A stretch of 27,057 bases of DNA from JBMNQI01 sp050944055 (GCA_050944055.1 JBMNQI010000033.1:1-27057); one strand, 5' to 3'. Positions 1 through 8,274 are shown, counted from the first letter of the stretch. Numbers and translations are program-made. The notes: generated from the letters alone by a model not told the origin.

Positions 1-1712
1 CGCCAGCTCAGGTTTGGCGTGTTCTCCCACTTCTCGCGGAATAATATGCGGAAATGTATGGGCACGCAGTCCGGGGCTAAAACGTCCAGCATCTCAAGAA
101 TCGTGACCTTATGCCCGTTTTCGGCCAGATGTATGCCGGTTTCAACCCCGATTTCGCCGCCTCCTATTATAACGACGTTCTCGTCGAGCTTTGTGTGGTC
201 CCGCAGGGCTTCAGGCGCCGTGAAAGCCTTCTCCGCGCCGGGTATGTTTGGAATAATCGGGTCGGAGCCGACGGCGGCGATGACGACATCGTATCCCTGC
301 TTCTCTATCATCTCCGGCGTAGCCTTAGTATTGAGCAGCACGTTTATATTCGATTTGGCCACCATATGCACCATGTAATCCCTGAACTCCTTCAGAGTCC
401 ACTTGATGGCTGATATGCTCGCGTCGTTCATAAGCCCGCCGAGCGTTCCGCTTTGCTCATAGAGCGTCACATCGTGGCCGCGTTTTGCGCACTCAAGCGC
501 GGCCTGCATCCCGGCGGGTCCGCCTCCAATGACGGCTACCGTCTTTTTGGGAGTAGGAGGTACGTTTATCATCCCAAGCCTGTGCTCTATGCCGAATGTT
601 GGGTTGACGGAGCAGACGCTGTTCCAGTCGCCCACCTTTGCCTGATGGCACTTATTGCAGCGCAGGCAGGGCGTAATTTCGTCGGCCTTGCCGTCATAAG
701 CTTTATTGACCCAGTTGGGATCGGAGAGGAAGCCGCGCGCCGAGCCGATCATATCGGCCGCGCCCCTTTCTATAATATCGTCGAGTATGTCCGGGCGCTG
801 GCAGCCGCCTATAAGCGTTATCTTCGTGCGCAAGCCCATGTCGTGCACGGCCTGAGTGATCTGCTCGGTTACCTCAAGATGCGGGATCCTTTTCGGGTTA
901 ATATATGTCGGCTGGGATGGGTCTATAAAAGTGCCGCGTATCTGGAGCAGGTCGATGTAACCTTCGACCTCTTTGGCCAGTTGTATTGTATCCTGTATTG
1001 TTACTCCGCCCTGAAGCTCCGGCTCGTGGCCGGAGCAGCTCACTTCTATCAGAAAGTCCTGGCCGCACAGTTCCTTTATCTTTTTAGCGATCATAAGAGG
1101 GAACTGGGCGCGTCCGCGGACGTCCCCGCCGTACTTGTCCGTACGCTTGTTGGTATACGGGGAGAGGAAACGTCCGGGGAACATAAGACGGTAGGCCATA
1201 TGTATAAAGCACATATCAAAGCCGAGACCCCTGGCGATGTAGGCGTGTTCGGCATAGGAGTCCGCGATCTTAATAAGTACGTCTTCAGGAGCCTCCTTGC
1301 CCGTGACCTGAACGCTTCCGTCGCCCTCGACGATCTCCGAGGGTATGCCCGTACTGGCGTCCCAGCCCTGTGTCAAGGTAATCGGGGGCTGAACGAGAAT
1401 GCTGGCCTTAGCGCCGTAATAATGCACCGCGTCCGCCATCTGGGCAAAATAATGCTGGTTGGCGGGTATGGTGATATCGAGGTTCTGGTCGTGCGGGTCA
1501 AGCACCACCTTTGGCTGGTTGCCCTTGCATGTGACGACCGCGGCCCCTCCTTTTGCCTTGTTGGCGTAGTGCGTGATCAAGGCATCCGTCGGCCATGTCT
1601 CCGTGCCCTGAATAAAATGCGGGCTGCTGCATGTCGCGATGACGCGGTTTCTTAGCGTGACCCCGTTTATTGTTACGGGAGCCAGCAAATGCGGGTATCT
1701 GTTTCTGCCCAT
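1..1712 (-). CDS. Old Yellow Enzyme-family flavin oxidoreductase, BaiCD/2,4-dienoyl-CoA reductase type (C-terminus cut)
   Basis: About 570 codons are visible; the family is usually 640-680 residues, so the C-terminal end lies left of the window. The start ATG (1710-1712) follows AGGAGG. The N-terminal half is a TIM-barrel FMN domain that includes the stretch NKRTDKYGG. It is followed by a four-cysteine iron-sulfur motif (CLRCNKC, then a more distant C, around residues 348-368) and a Rossmann domain opening VAVIGGGPAGMQAA. This order is that of enoate reductases such as 2,4-dienoyl-CoA reductase, BaiCD/BaiH and isoflavone reductases, which reduce activated C=C bonds with NAD(P)H, FMN, FAD and [4Fe-4S]. 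The usual HGxH active-site pair reads H-M-A-Y here (about H171/Y174), so the substrate may be unusual. It is divergent from a LysR gene 132 bp away, its likely regulator. The substrate cannot be told from sequence. Confidence 0.9.
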   Translation of the reverse strand, partial: MGRNRYPHLLAPVTINGVTLRNRVIATCSSPHFIQGTETWPTDALITHYANKAKGGAAVVTCKGNQPKVVLDPHDQNLDITIPANQHYFAQMADAVHYYGAKASILVQPPITLTQGWDASTGIPSEIVEGDGSVQVTGKEAPEDVLIKIADSYAEHAYIARGLGFDMCFIHMAYRLMFPGRFLSPYTNKRTDKYGGDVRGRAQFPLMIAKKIKELCGQDFLIEVSCSGHEPELQGGVTIQDTIQLAKEVEGYIDLLQIRGTFIDPSQPTYINPKRIPHLEVTEQITQAVHDMGLRTKITLIGGCQRPDILDDIIERGAADMIGSARGFLSDPNWVNKAYDGKADEITPCLRCNKCHQAKVGDWNSVCSVNPTFGIEHRLGMINVPPTPKKTVAVIGGGPAGMQAALECAKRGHDVTLYEQSGTLGGLMNDASISAIKWTLKEFRDYMVHMVAKSNINVLLNTKATPEMIEKQGYDVVIAAVGSDPIIPNIPGAEKAFTAPEALRDHTKLDENVVIIGGGEIGVETGIHLAENGHKVTILEMLDVLAPDCVPIHFRILFREKWENTPNLSW

Positions 1713-1790
1713 AGTCTTCCTCCTAATACTTTGGTGTTTCTTTATTTGCTTGAGAGGTTTAACGGGATTAACCCGGCTGGAAATGATAGT

Positions 1791-1823
1791 TTGCGTATTG
1801 GAAAACTCCGGTATATAATACCG
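1791..1823 (+). promoter_or_regulatory. Promoter of the first LysR gene with a palindrome over the -10
   Basis: TTGCGT (1791-1796) and TATAAT (1814-1819) are separated by 17 bp, with the LysR start codon at 1845. The inverted repeat CGGTAT-ATA-ATACCG (1809-1823) lies exactly over the -10 box. A protein binding there would block transcription, which fits LysR autorepression. The identity of the binding protein is inference. Confidence 0.5.
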
Positions 1824-1844
1824 TCAGATTTGGAGGTGTAAGGA

Positions 1845-2756
1845 TTGGAGCTGAAACATGTCAGGATATTTGTTATGGCGGCCGAACATCTGAGCTTTTC
1901 CAAGGTTGCGGAGCTCACGTATACCTCACAGTCTTCGGTCAGCAAGTATATTTCCATCCTGGAGGACGAGCTTAACGACACTCTCTTTATTCGCGACGGG
2001 AGGGGCGTTATACTAAGCGACTTTGGCGCGGCTTTCCTGCCCTACGCAAAAGACCTGCTGGCAAAAGAAGCCGAATCGCTCAAATTCCTGAAAAATTTCA
2101 GGAAAGGCCAGAAGTACTCGCTTCTCCGGATTGGCATAGACACTATGCTTACCGTCTCTCCCCCGGATATTTTCTTCCTCAACCTGATAAAGGCTGCCAA
2201 CAGCTTTCACGCGGATTTCCCGCATGTCAACTTCGATATTAAATACTATGGCTGCGCGGAGCTTTATACATTCCTAAACAGCAACCGTCTCGACCTGATC
2301 ATAACCGTGCTGAGCAACCACCAGGCGGAAGAGAGAGCGGGACAAAACAACAATTATGTCTGCCTCAATTCCTCAAACAATTATCTGGCCGCCTCTCCCA
2401 ATATGGATGTTTCGGGAGGACTCGAGGCTGTACTGCCGCGCATCAACACTCTTTTATACGCATCCAACGACCACATGCCCCAGTCTGTTACATACAGCTT
2501 TATGAACGAGTACGGCGTTTCCGCCGGCGTGCAGGTCTGCGACCACTGGACCGATCTCTTTTTCAAGATAATTTTTGAGGACGGAGTTGCTATTTTGCCG
2601 GACAATATGAGGGATATAGTCCAAGCGTGCGGCATGAGAATTATTGAGCTCGGGGATTTTTCGGTCAAGAGCGGCTTATACGCAATGTGGAACAAGGACA
2701 ATTACAACGAGAACATACAGCAGTTCGTATCGGCCATGAAAAAAGCCAGCGAATAA
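1845..2756 (+). CDS. LysR-family transcriptional regulator
   Basis: 303 residues, the usual LysR length. The start is TTG, chosen because GGAGGT lies 7 nt upstream and the LysR helix-turn-helix begins at once (MELKHVRIFVMAAEHLSFSK). The winged HTH covers about residues 1-60, with the recognition helix in SQSSVSKYISILEDEL. The rest is the periplasmic-binding-protein-like effector domain. It is divergent from the flavin oxidoreductase at 1-1712 and convergent with the TRAP operon. LysR proteins usually control the divergent neighbour in response to a pathway metabolite, so control of the oxidoreductase, and perhaps of the transporter, is likely but not shown. Confidence 0.93.
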   Translation: MELKHVRIFVMAAEHLSFSKVAELTYTSQSSVSKYISILEDELNDTLFIRDGRGVILSDFGAAFLPYAKDLLAKEAESLKFLKNFRKGQKYSLLRIGIDTMLTVSPPDIFFLNLIKAANSFHADFPHVNFDIKYYGCAELYTFLNSNRLDLIITVLSNHQAEERAGQNNNYVCLNSSNNYLAASPNMDVSGGLEAVLPRINTLLYASNDHMPQSVTYSFMNEYGVSAGVQVCDHWTDLFFKIIFEDGVAILPDNMRDIVQACGMRIIELGDFSVKSGLYAMWNKDNYNENIQQFVSAMKKASE

Positions 2757-2770
2757 CAGATAATCGACCA

Positions 2771-2811
2771 AGAAAAACAATATGTGCCGGTTAGGCGCAT
2801 ATTGTTTTTCT
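2771..2811 (+). terminator. Bidirectional intrinsic terminator between convergent genes
   Basis: An 18-bp stem (2771-2788 with 2794-2811) has one G-U pair in the plus-strand RNA and a 5-nt loop GGTTA. Its outer arms are A-rich and T-rich, so each strand ends in a U tract. It lies 14 bp after the LysR stop and 8 bp from the DctP stop, and serves both genes. Confidence 0.85.
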
Positions 2812-2819
2812 TCAGTCTC

Positions 2820-3908
2820 TCAAGCCGAGAAATCCTGGCCGAGGCCCTCTCCCCAGGCGGCAATGATTTTCTCCATTCCTTCAGAGCATCCGAGGTTTTC
2901 GGCAAAGCCCCTGAGCATTGCGTTTGTCGCCTTCATAAGCATGGCGTTTAGCATCTTGCCCTCTTCATCCGTAAACGTATTCCACGTGCCGCCGTTTTCA
3001 ATAATAATATCTTTAAGCTCGTTTGTGAGTTCTTCACAGCGCTTGATTGAAAAGTCTGAGGTTGAAAGAGCGGCTTCCTTAAAGACTGTTTGAATTTCAG
3101 GCTCCAGCGAATTCCAGATCTCCAGGTTCAGGACTATGCTCTGGTTTGCAAAATACGAGCGCATATCGCCTACATGGGGGGCCACCTCATACAGCTTCTG
3201 GCCAACGGCGTTGGGTGCAGCGTAGGCGACCATATCGCAGACGCCGCGCGAAAGGCTGTCGTACATGTCCGGCGGCTCGATGGCTACCGTGCCGCAGCCG
3301 AGAGAGGCATATATATCCAGGTTGATTGGCGAGCCGATTGTATATTTCGCGCAGTCCTTCCAGCTTTTTACTTCGTTCTTGGAAAGGATGACGCTTGGGC
3401 CGGCGGCCGTATACCCGAGGAAGTACATGTTATGCTCGGCGCACTGTTCTTGAATAAGATCGTGCATCTCTTTATTATTCAGGAATATGTCGTAAAGTAT
3501 ATCCATCGTACCTTCCATGCTGTCGTATCCGCAGATACTGAAGGTAAAAGGCATATAGCTCATAGCATAGACAGGCTGCGTTATGCCAAGCCCAATATCT
3601 CCTGCCTTCACATAATCGAAAACCTCCGCGTCGGCACAGAACGTCCCGCCGAAATAGATTTCAAATTCGACCGCCCCGTTTGTATGTTCGGTAACGTAAT
3701 CGCAATAGAACTTAACGATTTCGCCGTTCATCTCGGTGTCGTTGTAGCCTGTAGCCACGTATATTTTTACCGGCTCCGCCCCGGCGGACGGCGCTTTTTC
3801 TCCGCTTTTTGGCGGCTCTTCGCCTTTTTTACTGCCGCTGCATGCCGCCAGCGAGAAGAGGGCAAAGGCTAATACTACTGCAAGCAGAAGTGAAACCAGC
3901 TTTTTCAT
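2820..3908 (-). CDS. dctP: TRAP transporter solute-binding lipoprotein, DctP family
   Basis: 362 residues. The N-terminus is a lipoprotein signal peptide with lipobox LAAC (Cys23), followed by a Ser/Lys/Glu/Pro-rich linker to about residue 45. The mature part begins PVKIYVATGYNDTEMNGEIV, typical of the TRAP binding-protein fold. The protein would be anchored outside the membrane, catch a small anionic (usually carboxylate) ligand and pass it to the DctQM permease, which uses an ion gradient rather than ATP. It is the last gene of the dctQ-dctM-dctP operon, 45 bp after dctM, with GGGGG as its ribosome site. The ligand is unknown; the neighbouring C=C reductases suggest an organic acid that is then reduced. 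Confidence 0.92.
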   Translation of the reverse strand: MKKLVSLLLAVVLAFALFSLAACSGSKKGEEPPKSGEKAPSAGAEPVKIYVATGYNDTEMNGEIVKFYCDYVTEHTNGAVEFEIYFGGTFCADAEVFDYVKAGDIGLGITQPVYAMSYMPFTFSICGYDSMEGTMDILYDIFLNNKEMHDLIQEQCAEHNMYFLGYTAAGPSVILSKNEVKSWKDCAKYTIGSPINLDIYASLGCGTVAIEPPDMYDSLSRGVCDMVAYAAPNAVGQKLYEVAPHVGDMRSYFANQSIVLNLEIWNSLEPEIQTVFKEAALSTSDFSIKRCEELTNELKDIIIENGGTWNTFTDEEGKMLNAMLMKATNAMLRGFAENLGCSEGMEKIIAAWGEGLGQDFSA

Positions 3909-3953
3909 GATTTGACCCCCTAATAATTTTCGTTTACATTGCGTTCTAAAGAA

Positions 3954-5270
3954 CTAGACGTCGTATCCCAGGATTTGAGGCAGCCACAAAATCAGATTCG
4001 GAAACGCCGCGATTATAAGCACGATAATTACATCCAATATGAAATAAGGCACCACCCCCCTGAATACCTGCGAAACCGGCAGTTTAGTGGCGTTTGCAAC
4101 ATAAAAGACCCCGAGCCCGACCGGAGGCGTGAGCGAGGCAATTTCCATGGAGAAAACCAGCAGCATAACGAGTATGAGTTCATTAAAACCGAGTTCCGTG
4201 AGAACTGGAAAAACTATGGGGACTGTTAGTATTATTATTGAAAGCACATCCATGAAGCAGCCGCAGAAGAGGAAAAATACGAAAACGAGGCAGAATACGA
4301 GATACGGCGCCATATTGGCGGCCGCTATGGCCTCTGAAATTGCGCTGGCAACGCCGGTGACTGTGACAAAGCGGCTGAAAAACTGCCCGGCCACGATGAT
4401 AAGGTAAACGCCGGCGAAGCTGGAAACGCCCTCCTGTATGCCGGAGAGCACATTTTTCAGCGGAACTTTCTTGAAAAGCGCGTAAGCCAATATCGCAACA
4501 ACCGCCACGGCGCCGCCGACCGTCGCGGGGAACCAACCGAGGAAGCTGCCGCCGACTATAAGCGCGAAAAGCAGGAATATAGGGAGAAGCAGCCTAAGCG
4601 TCAATATTTTTTCCTTCAGCGCAACCTTCGCGGCGGCGCGGTCGACCAGGGGTATCTTCTCCGGTTTGACGATCCCGACGACAGCTATCATAATCATCAT
4701 GATTATTGCGAACAATATACCTGTGGAAACACCTGTTACTAAGGCCTGACCGACTGATACGCCGGCGAGCAGGCAGAACGCAACTATAGGCACACTGGGC
4801 GGGATGAGGACCGAAAGCGAACCTGCGCAGGTAATAGTGCCGATTGCAAATGTCTCGTCATAATCAGCCTTTCTCAGCTCGGGAAGGGCGATTTTAGAAA
4901 ACACTATGTTGCCCGCGGCGGACATACCCGAGCATGCGCCGAAAATCATATTGGCGATGACAACGGAGTGTAAAAGGCCGCCTCTCAGCCTCCCGAGCCA
5001 TTTTTTCGCGGAAGAAAACGTACCTTCCGCCATGCCCGTTGCGGAGGCGAGCGTACCTACTATCATAAACAGAGGTATTACGGCAAAATTATACGAGTGG
5101 CTGAGTGAAAACAGCGCGTTTGTGAACTGCGACACGGCCAGGTCGTAGCCGCTGACGGTAACAAAGCCGACAAATGCGCAAAGCAGCATTGAAACGCAGA
5201 GCGGAACGCCGATTAGAATAAGGAATGTCATCACAGCGAATACGAACAGGCATATTGCAGCGGGGCTCAT
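3954..5270 (-). CDS. dctM: TRAP transporter large permease, DctM family
   Basis: 438 residues, the usual length. The protein is almost entirely hydrophobic, with about a dozen membrane segments. Family signatures include the N-terminal segment with FLILIGVPLCVSMLL, the stretch GACSGMSAAGNIVFSKIALP, and the loop PPVGLGVFYVANATKLPVSQ near the C-terminus. It forms the transport channel with DctQ. Its ATG overlaps the dctQ stop by 4 bp (ATGA), indicating translational coupling. The clean gene order and intact frames argue for a working transporter. Confidence 0.95.
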   Translation of the reverse strand: MSPAAICLFVFAVMTFLILIGVPLCVSMLLCAFVGFVTVSGYDLAVSQFTNALFSLSHSYNFAVIPLFMIVGTLASATGMAEGTFSSAKKWLGRLRGGLLHSVVIANMIFGACSGMSAAGNIVFSKIALPELRKADYDETFAIGTITCAGSLSVLIPPSVPIVAFCLLAGVSVGQALVTGVSTGILFAIIMMIMIAVVGIVKPEKIPLVDRAAAKVALKEKILTLRLLLPIFLLFALIVGGSFLGWFPATVGGAVAVVAILAYALFKKVPLKNVLSGIQEGVSSFAGVYLIIVAGQFFSRFVTVTGVASAISEAIAAANMAPYLVFCLVFVFFLFCGCFMDVLSIIILTVPIVFPVLTELGFNELILVMLLVFSMEIASLTPPVGLGVFYVANATKLPVSQVFRGVVPYFILDVIIVLIIAAFPNLILWLPQILGYDV

Positions 5271-5824
5271 GCCGACACCTCCCCCGTTTGCGCTCCCACG
5301 TCGTCGCGGAGATTCGGCATGAATATTTCACGGAGGATTGACCACAGCAGGGCGAATGCCAGCATAAAAGAACCGATTATGTACAAAAGCGTAAACGGCC
5401 ATATTACGAAGGAGTTTATCGAAGCCGCGGCTGTGGTTTTCAAAGAATAGTGTTTCTCAAAGAGGGATATTGCTTGGTACGCAGCGAAGGCATAGATAGC
5501 CATGCCTGCGACTGAAGTGAAAAGCTTAATAACTTTTTTTAGGGCTTTGGGGAATTTTCTATAAAAAATATCTACTTGAATCAGCCCTCCCCCCAGCTGG
5601 ATATCAGCCACGCAGCAATACACGACCGCAATAAGCAGGTAATCGATAAGCTCATTTACATTGGCAATTGAAAAGCGGAACAGCTTTGAGCTTACTATCC
5701 CGGCAAACGCAAGAAAAGCAGTTATTATGATTGCTGCCGAACCGAGATACGAAAAACATCTCGCAATTTTTGCTATCCATTTGTCTAAATATGCGAGCAG
5801 CAACCTCTCGCGAAGTTTCCTCAT
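5267..5824 (-). CDS. dctQ: TRAP transporter small permease, DctQ family
   Basis: 185 residues with four predicted membrane segments (about 22-45, 60-78, 95-115 and 140-165), the standard DctQ layout. It is the first gene of the TRAP operon and overlaps dctM by 4 bp. The start ATG at 5822-5824 is preceded, 8 nt upstream, by a run of nine G residues (nine C on the plus strand, 5833-5841) that seems to serve as the ribosome binding site. A homopolymer of this length in a translation-start region is unusual (see findings). Confidence 0.9.
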   Translation of the reverse strand: MRKLRERLLLAYLDKWIAKIARCFSYLGSAAIIITAFLAFAGIVSSKLFRFSIANVNELIDYLLIAVVYCCVADIQLGGGLIQVDIFYRKFPKALKKVIKLFTSVAGMAIYAFAAYQAISLFEKHYSLKTTAAASINSFVIWPFTLLYIIGSFMLAFALLWSILREIFMPNLRDDVGAQTGEVSA

Positions 5825-5851
5825 AGGCTAATCCCCCCCCCTTTTTAATTC

Positions 5852-5877
5852 ATTGGAATTATACTACATATTCCAAT
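5852..5877 (-). promoter_or_regulatory. Operator-like inverted repeat and -10 box of the TRAP operon
   Basis: ATTGGAAT-N10-ATTCCAAT is a perfect 8-bp inverted repeat. On the minus strand a TATAAT (5863-5858) lies inside it, 34 bp upstream of the dctQ start. No good -35 is seen at the right distance, so the promoter may need an activator, or the repeat may be a repressor site. Confidence 0.5.
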
Positions 5878-6051
5878 AACGAGCCATTTCAATTCACGAT
5901 ATGTCCTATTCAATTTTATTGTATATTACATATCTAAGTTTAATATCCATAGTTTATAACCACCTTTTTGCACAATAAACAGGCTGCATACAACAGATCC
6001 AGCCTGTTTGGTCATGCAGGATTAAAAACCCTGGTCAGCCCCATGTCGGCG

Positions 6052-6093
6052 CAAAAAACTGCTCCCACGCCTATGCCAGCATAAGCGTGGGAG
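6052..6093 (-). terminator. Intrinsic terminator of the GGDEF gene
   Basis: The outer stem CTCCCACGC/GCGTGGGAG (6062-6070 with 6085-6093) is extended by an inner TATG/CATA-type stem. On the minus strand it is followed by CAG and then TTTTTT, 25 bp past the stop of the diguanylate cyclase gene. Confidence 0.75.
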
Positions 6094-6118
6094 TAATATA
6101 TCAGAAAGCCTCCTCTGA

Positions 6119-7228
6119 TTATGAAACGGGGAGACTGATCTTGCTTTCAGCCTCAGCTTTATGGACCTTTTTATATTTATACATCTGATCGTCGGCCTCT
6201 TTAAGAACCTTATTGAAATCCAGCTTTTCCCTTTCTCGATAAATGCTATACCCGTATGAGACTGTCGGAAGCATGTTGTATTCTTCCCTCATTTTTGCAA
6301 GAGAGTTTGTCATTTTCCTTAACTGAAACTCGATTCTTTTTTGATCCGTTTCATTGCTTATTATAGAAAACTCGTCTCCGCCCAAACGATAGCACGTATA
6401 GCGTCTGTTAAACGATTTTTTGATAATTTCCGCCACTGTTTTAATAATCTTATCGCCATAGTCGTGCCCGTATGTATCATTAATGCTTTTAAAATCGTTT
6501 ATATCAAGAACGATAACGGAAAACTTCTTCGGCCTTATAAACTGTTTTGTCGCATTGTCGAAAGCTGCTCGGTTATATAGGCCTGTCAGCGTGTCAAAGC
6601 TGCTGTCAAACTCAGACATCAGGAGAAAATACAGGAACAAAGCCAGCGTTACGCAGTGCCATGTGGAGTATATAAAAGGATATACGAGCTGGATGCTTGT
6701 GCCGGCTATTGTAAAAAGGGAAAGCGCAACCATCTTGCGCGCAATCGGATAATTGTATTTTTTCCCAATATCCAGGGTGCTGATCACGAGAAGTACAAAA
6801 TTAATGAAGTAAACCGCTATAAAGATAAAGTAGTAATCTCCTCTGAAATACCGGTTGTTAACATCCACATAAAAAATTATTTTGAGCAGCGGAGACAATA
6901 ATGCGGCAGCGATATTGATTAATGTAGGAATCAGCAGGATTTTATGCTTTCTATAAAGGGTTTTATTTATAATAAACGTTATCACGACCGGGATAATTGG
7001 GGTAAGAGCAAACCCGAGAACATTACAGATTATATTTATGCCGCGAAGGCTGACGCTTGCGTTTTCAGTAAAAAACGTTCCCACCTGAGTTAGAATTATA
7101 ATTACGGTAAGTATTATTCCGATTAAAAACGGTTTTTTTCGATAGCTATTTATCGTCGTGCTGATATTCAACAACCAGATTAAGTATAAAAGCGCAACTA
7201 TGTCTATGATATATATGACAGCATACAT
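6119..7228 (-). CDS. Membrane-bound diguanylate cyclase (GGDEF domain)
   Basis: 369 residues. The N-terminal 200 or so residues hold about seven hydrophobic helices, a membrane sensor-like region with no domain I can name. The GGDEF domain starts near residue 210 (FDTLTGLYNRAAFDNA) and has an intact active-site motif RLGGDEFSI, so it should make cyclic di-GMP from two GTP. The inhibitory RxxD site usually nine to six residues before GG reads NRRY here, so product inhibition at that site is probably absent. The gene stands alone, with its own promoter and terminator, between the TRAP operon and a methyltransferase. What it senses is unknown. Confidence 0.92.
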   Translation of the reverse strand: MYAVIYIIDIVALLYLIWLLNISTTINSYRKKPFLIGIILTVIIILTQVGTFFTENASVSLRGINIICNVLGFALTPIIPVVITFIINKTLYRKHKILLIPTLINIAAALLSPLLKIIFYVDVNNRYFRGDYYFIFIAVYFINFVLLVISTLDIGKKYNYPIARKMVALSLFTIAGTSIQLVYPFIYSTWHCVTLALFLYFLLMSEFDSSFDTLTGLYNRAAFDNATKQFIRPKKFSVIVLDINDFKSINDTYGHDYGDKIIKTVAEIIKKSFNRRYTCYRLGGDEFSIISNETDQKRIEFQLRKMTNSLAKMREEYNMLPTVSYGYSIYREREKLDFNKVLKEADDQMYKYKKVHKAEAESKISLPVS

Positions 7229-7331
7229 TTTTTATTATTCTCCCTGGGACTTGCTTCCATCCTGACTTAAGTCGTTTTCCTTTTCATAGCATTTTTTATC
7301 GGCGCGCTGAATAAACATTTCAAGTTGATTA

Positions 7332-7360
7332 ATATTAGCACAATCGAATTTTACAGTCAA
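7332..7360 (-). promoter_or_regulatory. Extended -10 promoter of the GGDEF gene
   Basis: On the minus strand TTGACT (7360-7355) and TAATAT (7337-7332) are 17 bp apart, with TGC just before the -10 (extended -10). Transcription would start near 7325 and give a leader of about 97 nt. Confidence 0.55.
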
Positions 7361-7391
7361 TTCTCTTCATTAATAATTAGAGGGCTAATAA

Positions 7392-7422
7392 AGCGGAGCA
7401 TTTCGTTTGGAAATACTCCGCT
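7392..7422 (-). terminator. Probable terminator of the methyltransferase gene
   Basis: The stem AGCGGAG/CTCCGCT (7392-7398 with 7416-7422) continues inward as ATTTC/GAAAT after one mismatch, with a 5-nt loop. On the minus strand it is followed by TTATTAG, a weak U tract. It lies 42 bp after the methyltransferase stop. Confidence 0.5.
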
Positions 7423-7463
7423 CTTTTCAGTAGTATTTAATTGATTGGATTTCTTCAGCGTAT

Positions 7464-8189
7464 TCAAATGACTTTTGCAATCATTTGAATTATATTGAAG
7501 TATTTTCCGCCCTCAGCCTCCATCATTTTCATATCGTTTACGGCATAGGGATTAGGGCTTAAAAGCCATTCATCCCACGACTGTTTGCAGCAGAGCATCT
7601 CACGAATGTCAATTATTTCAATACCCTCTGCTTTACACCACAATTCTTTCCACCAGTCAAGCGAGCGTATAGTCCTTGCCACCTCGGCGCTCCAAAACGG
7701 CTTCATCTCGTCGGGGATATTCTCCCCGAATTCATACTTTAGGCCTGGAATAGCAATGGCGACAAAACTGCCCTTTCTCACATAAGGAATGAGCGAAGCG
7801 AGCATTTCTTCCGTATCGCCGAAATAGTGATAGGCGTCCACGCTGAACAGCAAGTCAAAATAACCGTTCGCGAAAGGCAGCCCTTTGGTTGCGTCTGCGG
7901 AAATAGGAACCGCTTTATCATCAATCCCCATAGATTGAAAACGCTCATAGTTTTCAGTCGGCGGAATCCAAAGGTCGGCGGCGAAAACGGACGCGCCGAA
8001 TTTCTTCGTAAGCAGCAGCGTGGAAAGGCCGCACCCGCAGCCGAGGTCAAGTATCCTCATATTCTCATTTATCTTCAGGTACGAAGCCAGTTCCTCCGAT
8101 ATCCGCATGGAATTAGGCCCCATCATTGCGGCCTTCAGGAACTCGACATTTTTATCGTCGGACATAAACCGGTCTGTAAATGAATACAT
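7464..8189 (-). CDS. Class I SAM-dependent methyltransferase
   Basis: 241 residues. SAM-binding motif I is clear at about residues 45-54 (ILDLGCGCGL). It is followed by an acidic residue after the second strand (FAADLW), ISADATKGLPFANGYFDLLFSVDAYHYF for motifs II and III, and a C-terminal cap. This is the common small-molecule methyltransferase layout (Methyltransf_11/25 type). AGGAAG lies upstream of the ATG at 8187-8189. The gene is a single transcription unit behind a strong promoter (8405-8433) and a long structured leader, which suggests its expression responds to a ligand or ion. The substrate is unknown, and no linked pathway explains it. Confidence 0.88.
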   Translation of the reverse strand: MYSFTDRFMSDDKNVEFLKAAMMGPNSMRISEELASYLKINENMRILDLGCGCGLSTLLLTKKFGASVFAADLWIPPTENYERFQSMGIDDKAVPISADATKGLPFANGYFDLLFSVDAYHYFGDTEEMLASLIPYVRKGSFVAIAIPGLKYEFGENIPDEMKPFWSAEVARTIRSLDWWKELWCKAEGIEIIDIREMLCCKQSWDEWLLSPNPYAVNDMKMMEAEGGKYFNIIQMIAKVI

Positions 8190-8226
8190 GGTATTCTTCC
8201 TTTCTGATGTGCCTTATAGAAAGACA

Positions 8227-8249
8227 TAGCGCAGTATATTACTGCGCTA
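8227..8249 (-). promoter_or_regulatory. Perfect hairpin in the methyltransferase leader, possible attenuator or operator
   Basis: TAGCGCAGTA-TAT-TACTGCGCTA is a perfect 10-bp stem with a 3-nt loop. On the minus strand it is followed by TGTCTTTCT, a weak U-rich stretch, and lies 37 nt before the methyltransferase start. It could be a weak intrinsic terminator acting as the output of the structured leader, or a protein-binding palindrome. Confidence 0.5.
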
Positions 8250-8274
8250 CAAACAACACCATTATATTATAATG

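Noticed and set aside
453..1655. 400-codon open frame on the plus strand
   Set aside because: It is antisense to the flavin oxidoreductase at 1-1712, whose family motifs, ribosome site and start are clear. High-GC coding DNA often leaves the opposite strand open.
3090..3872. 260-codon open frame on the plus strand
   Set aside because: It lies opposite the DctP gene, has no ribosome site or recognisable domain, and is rich in residues expected from antisense reading.
5977..6009. 10-bp inverted repeat AAACAGGCTG/CAGCCTGTTT as a terminator
   Set aside because: No U tract follows on either strand and the loop is 13 nt. It may be a regulatory site, but nothing links it to a gene better than the terminator at 6052-6093.
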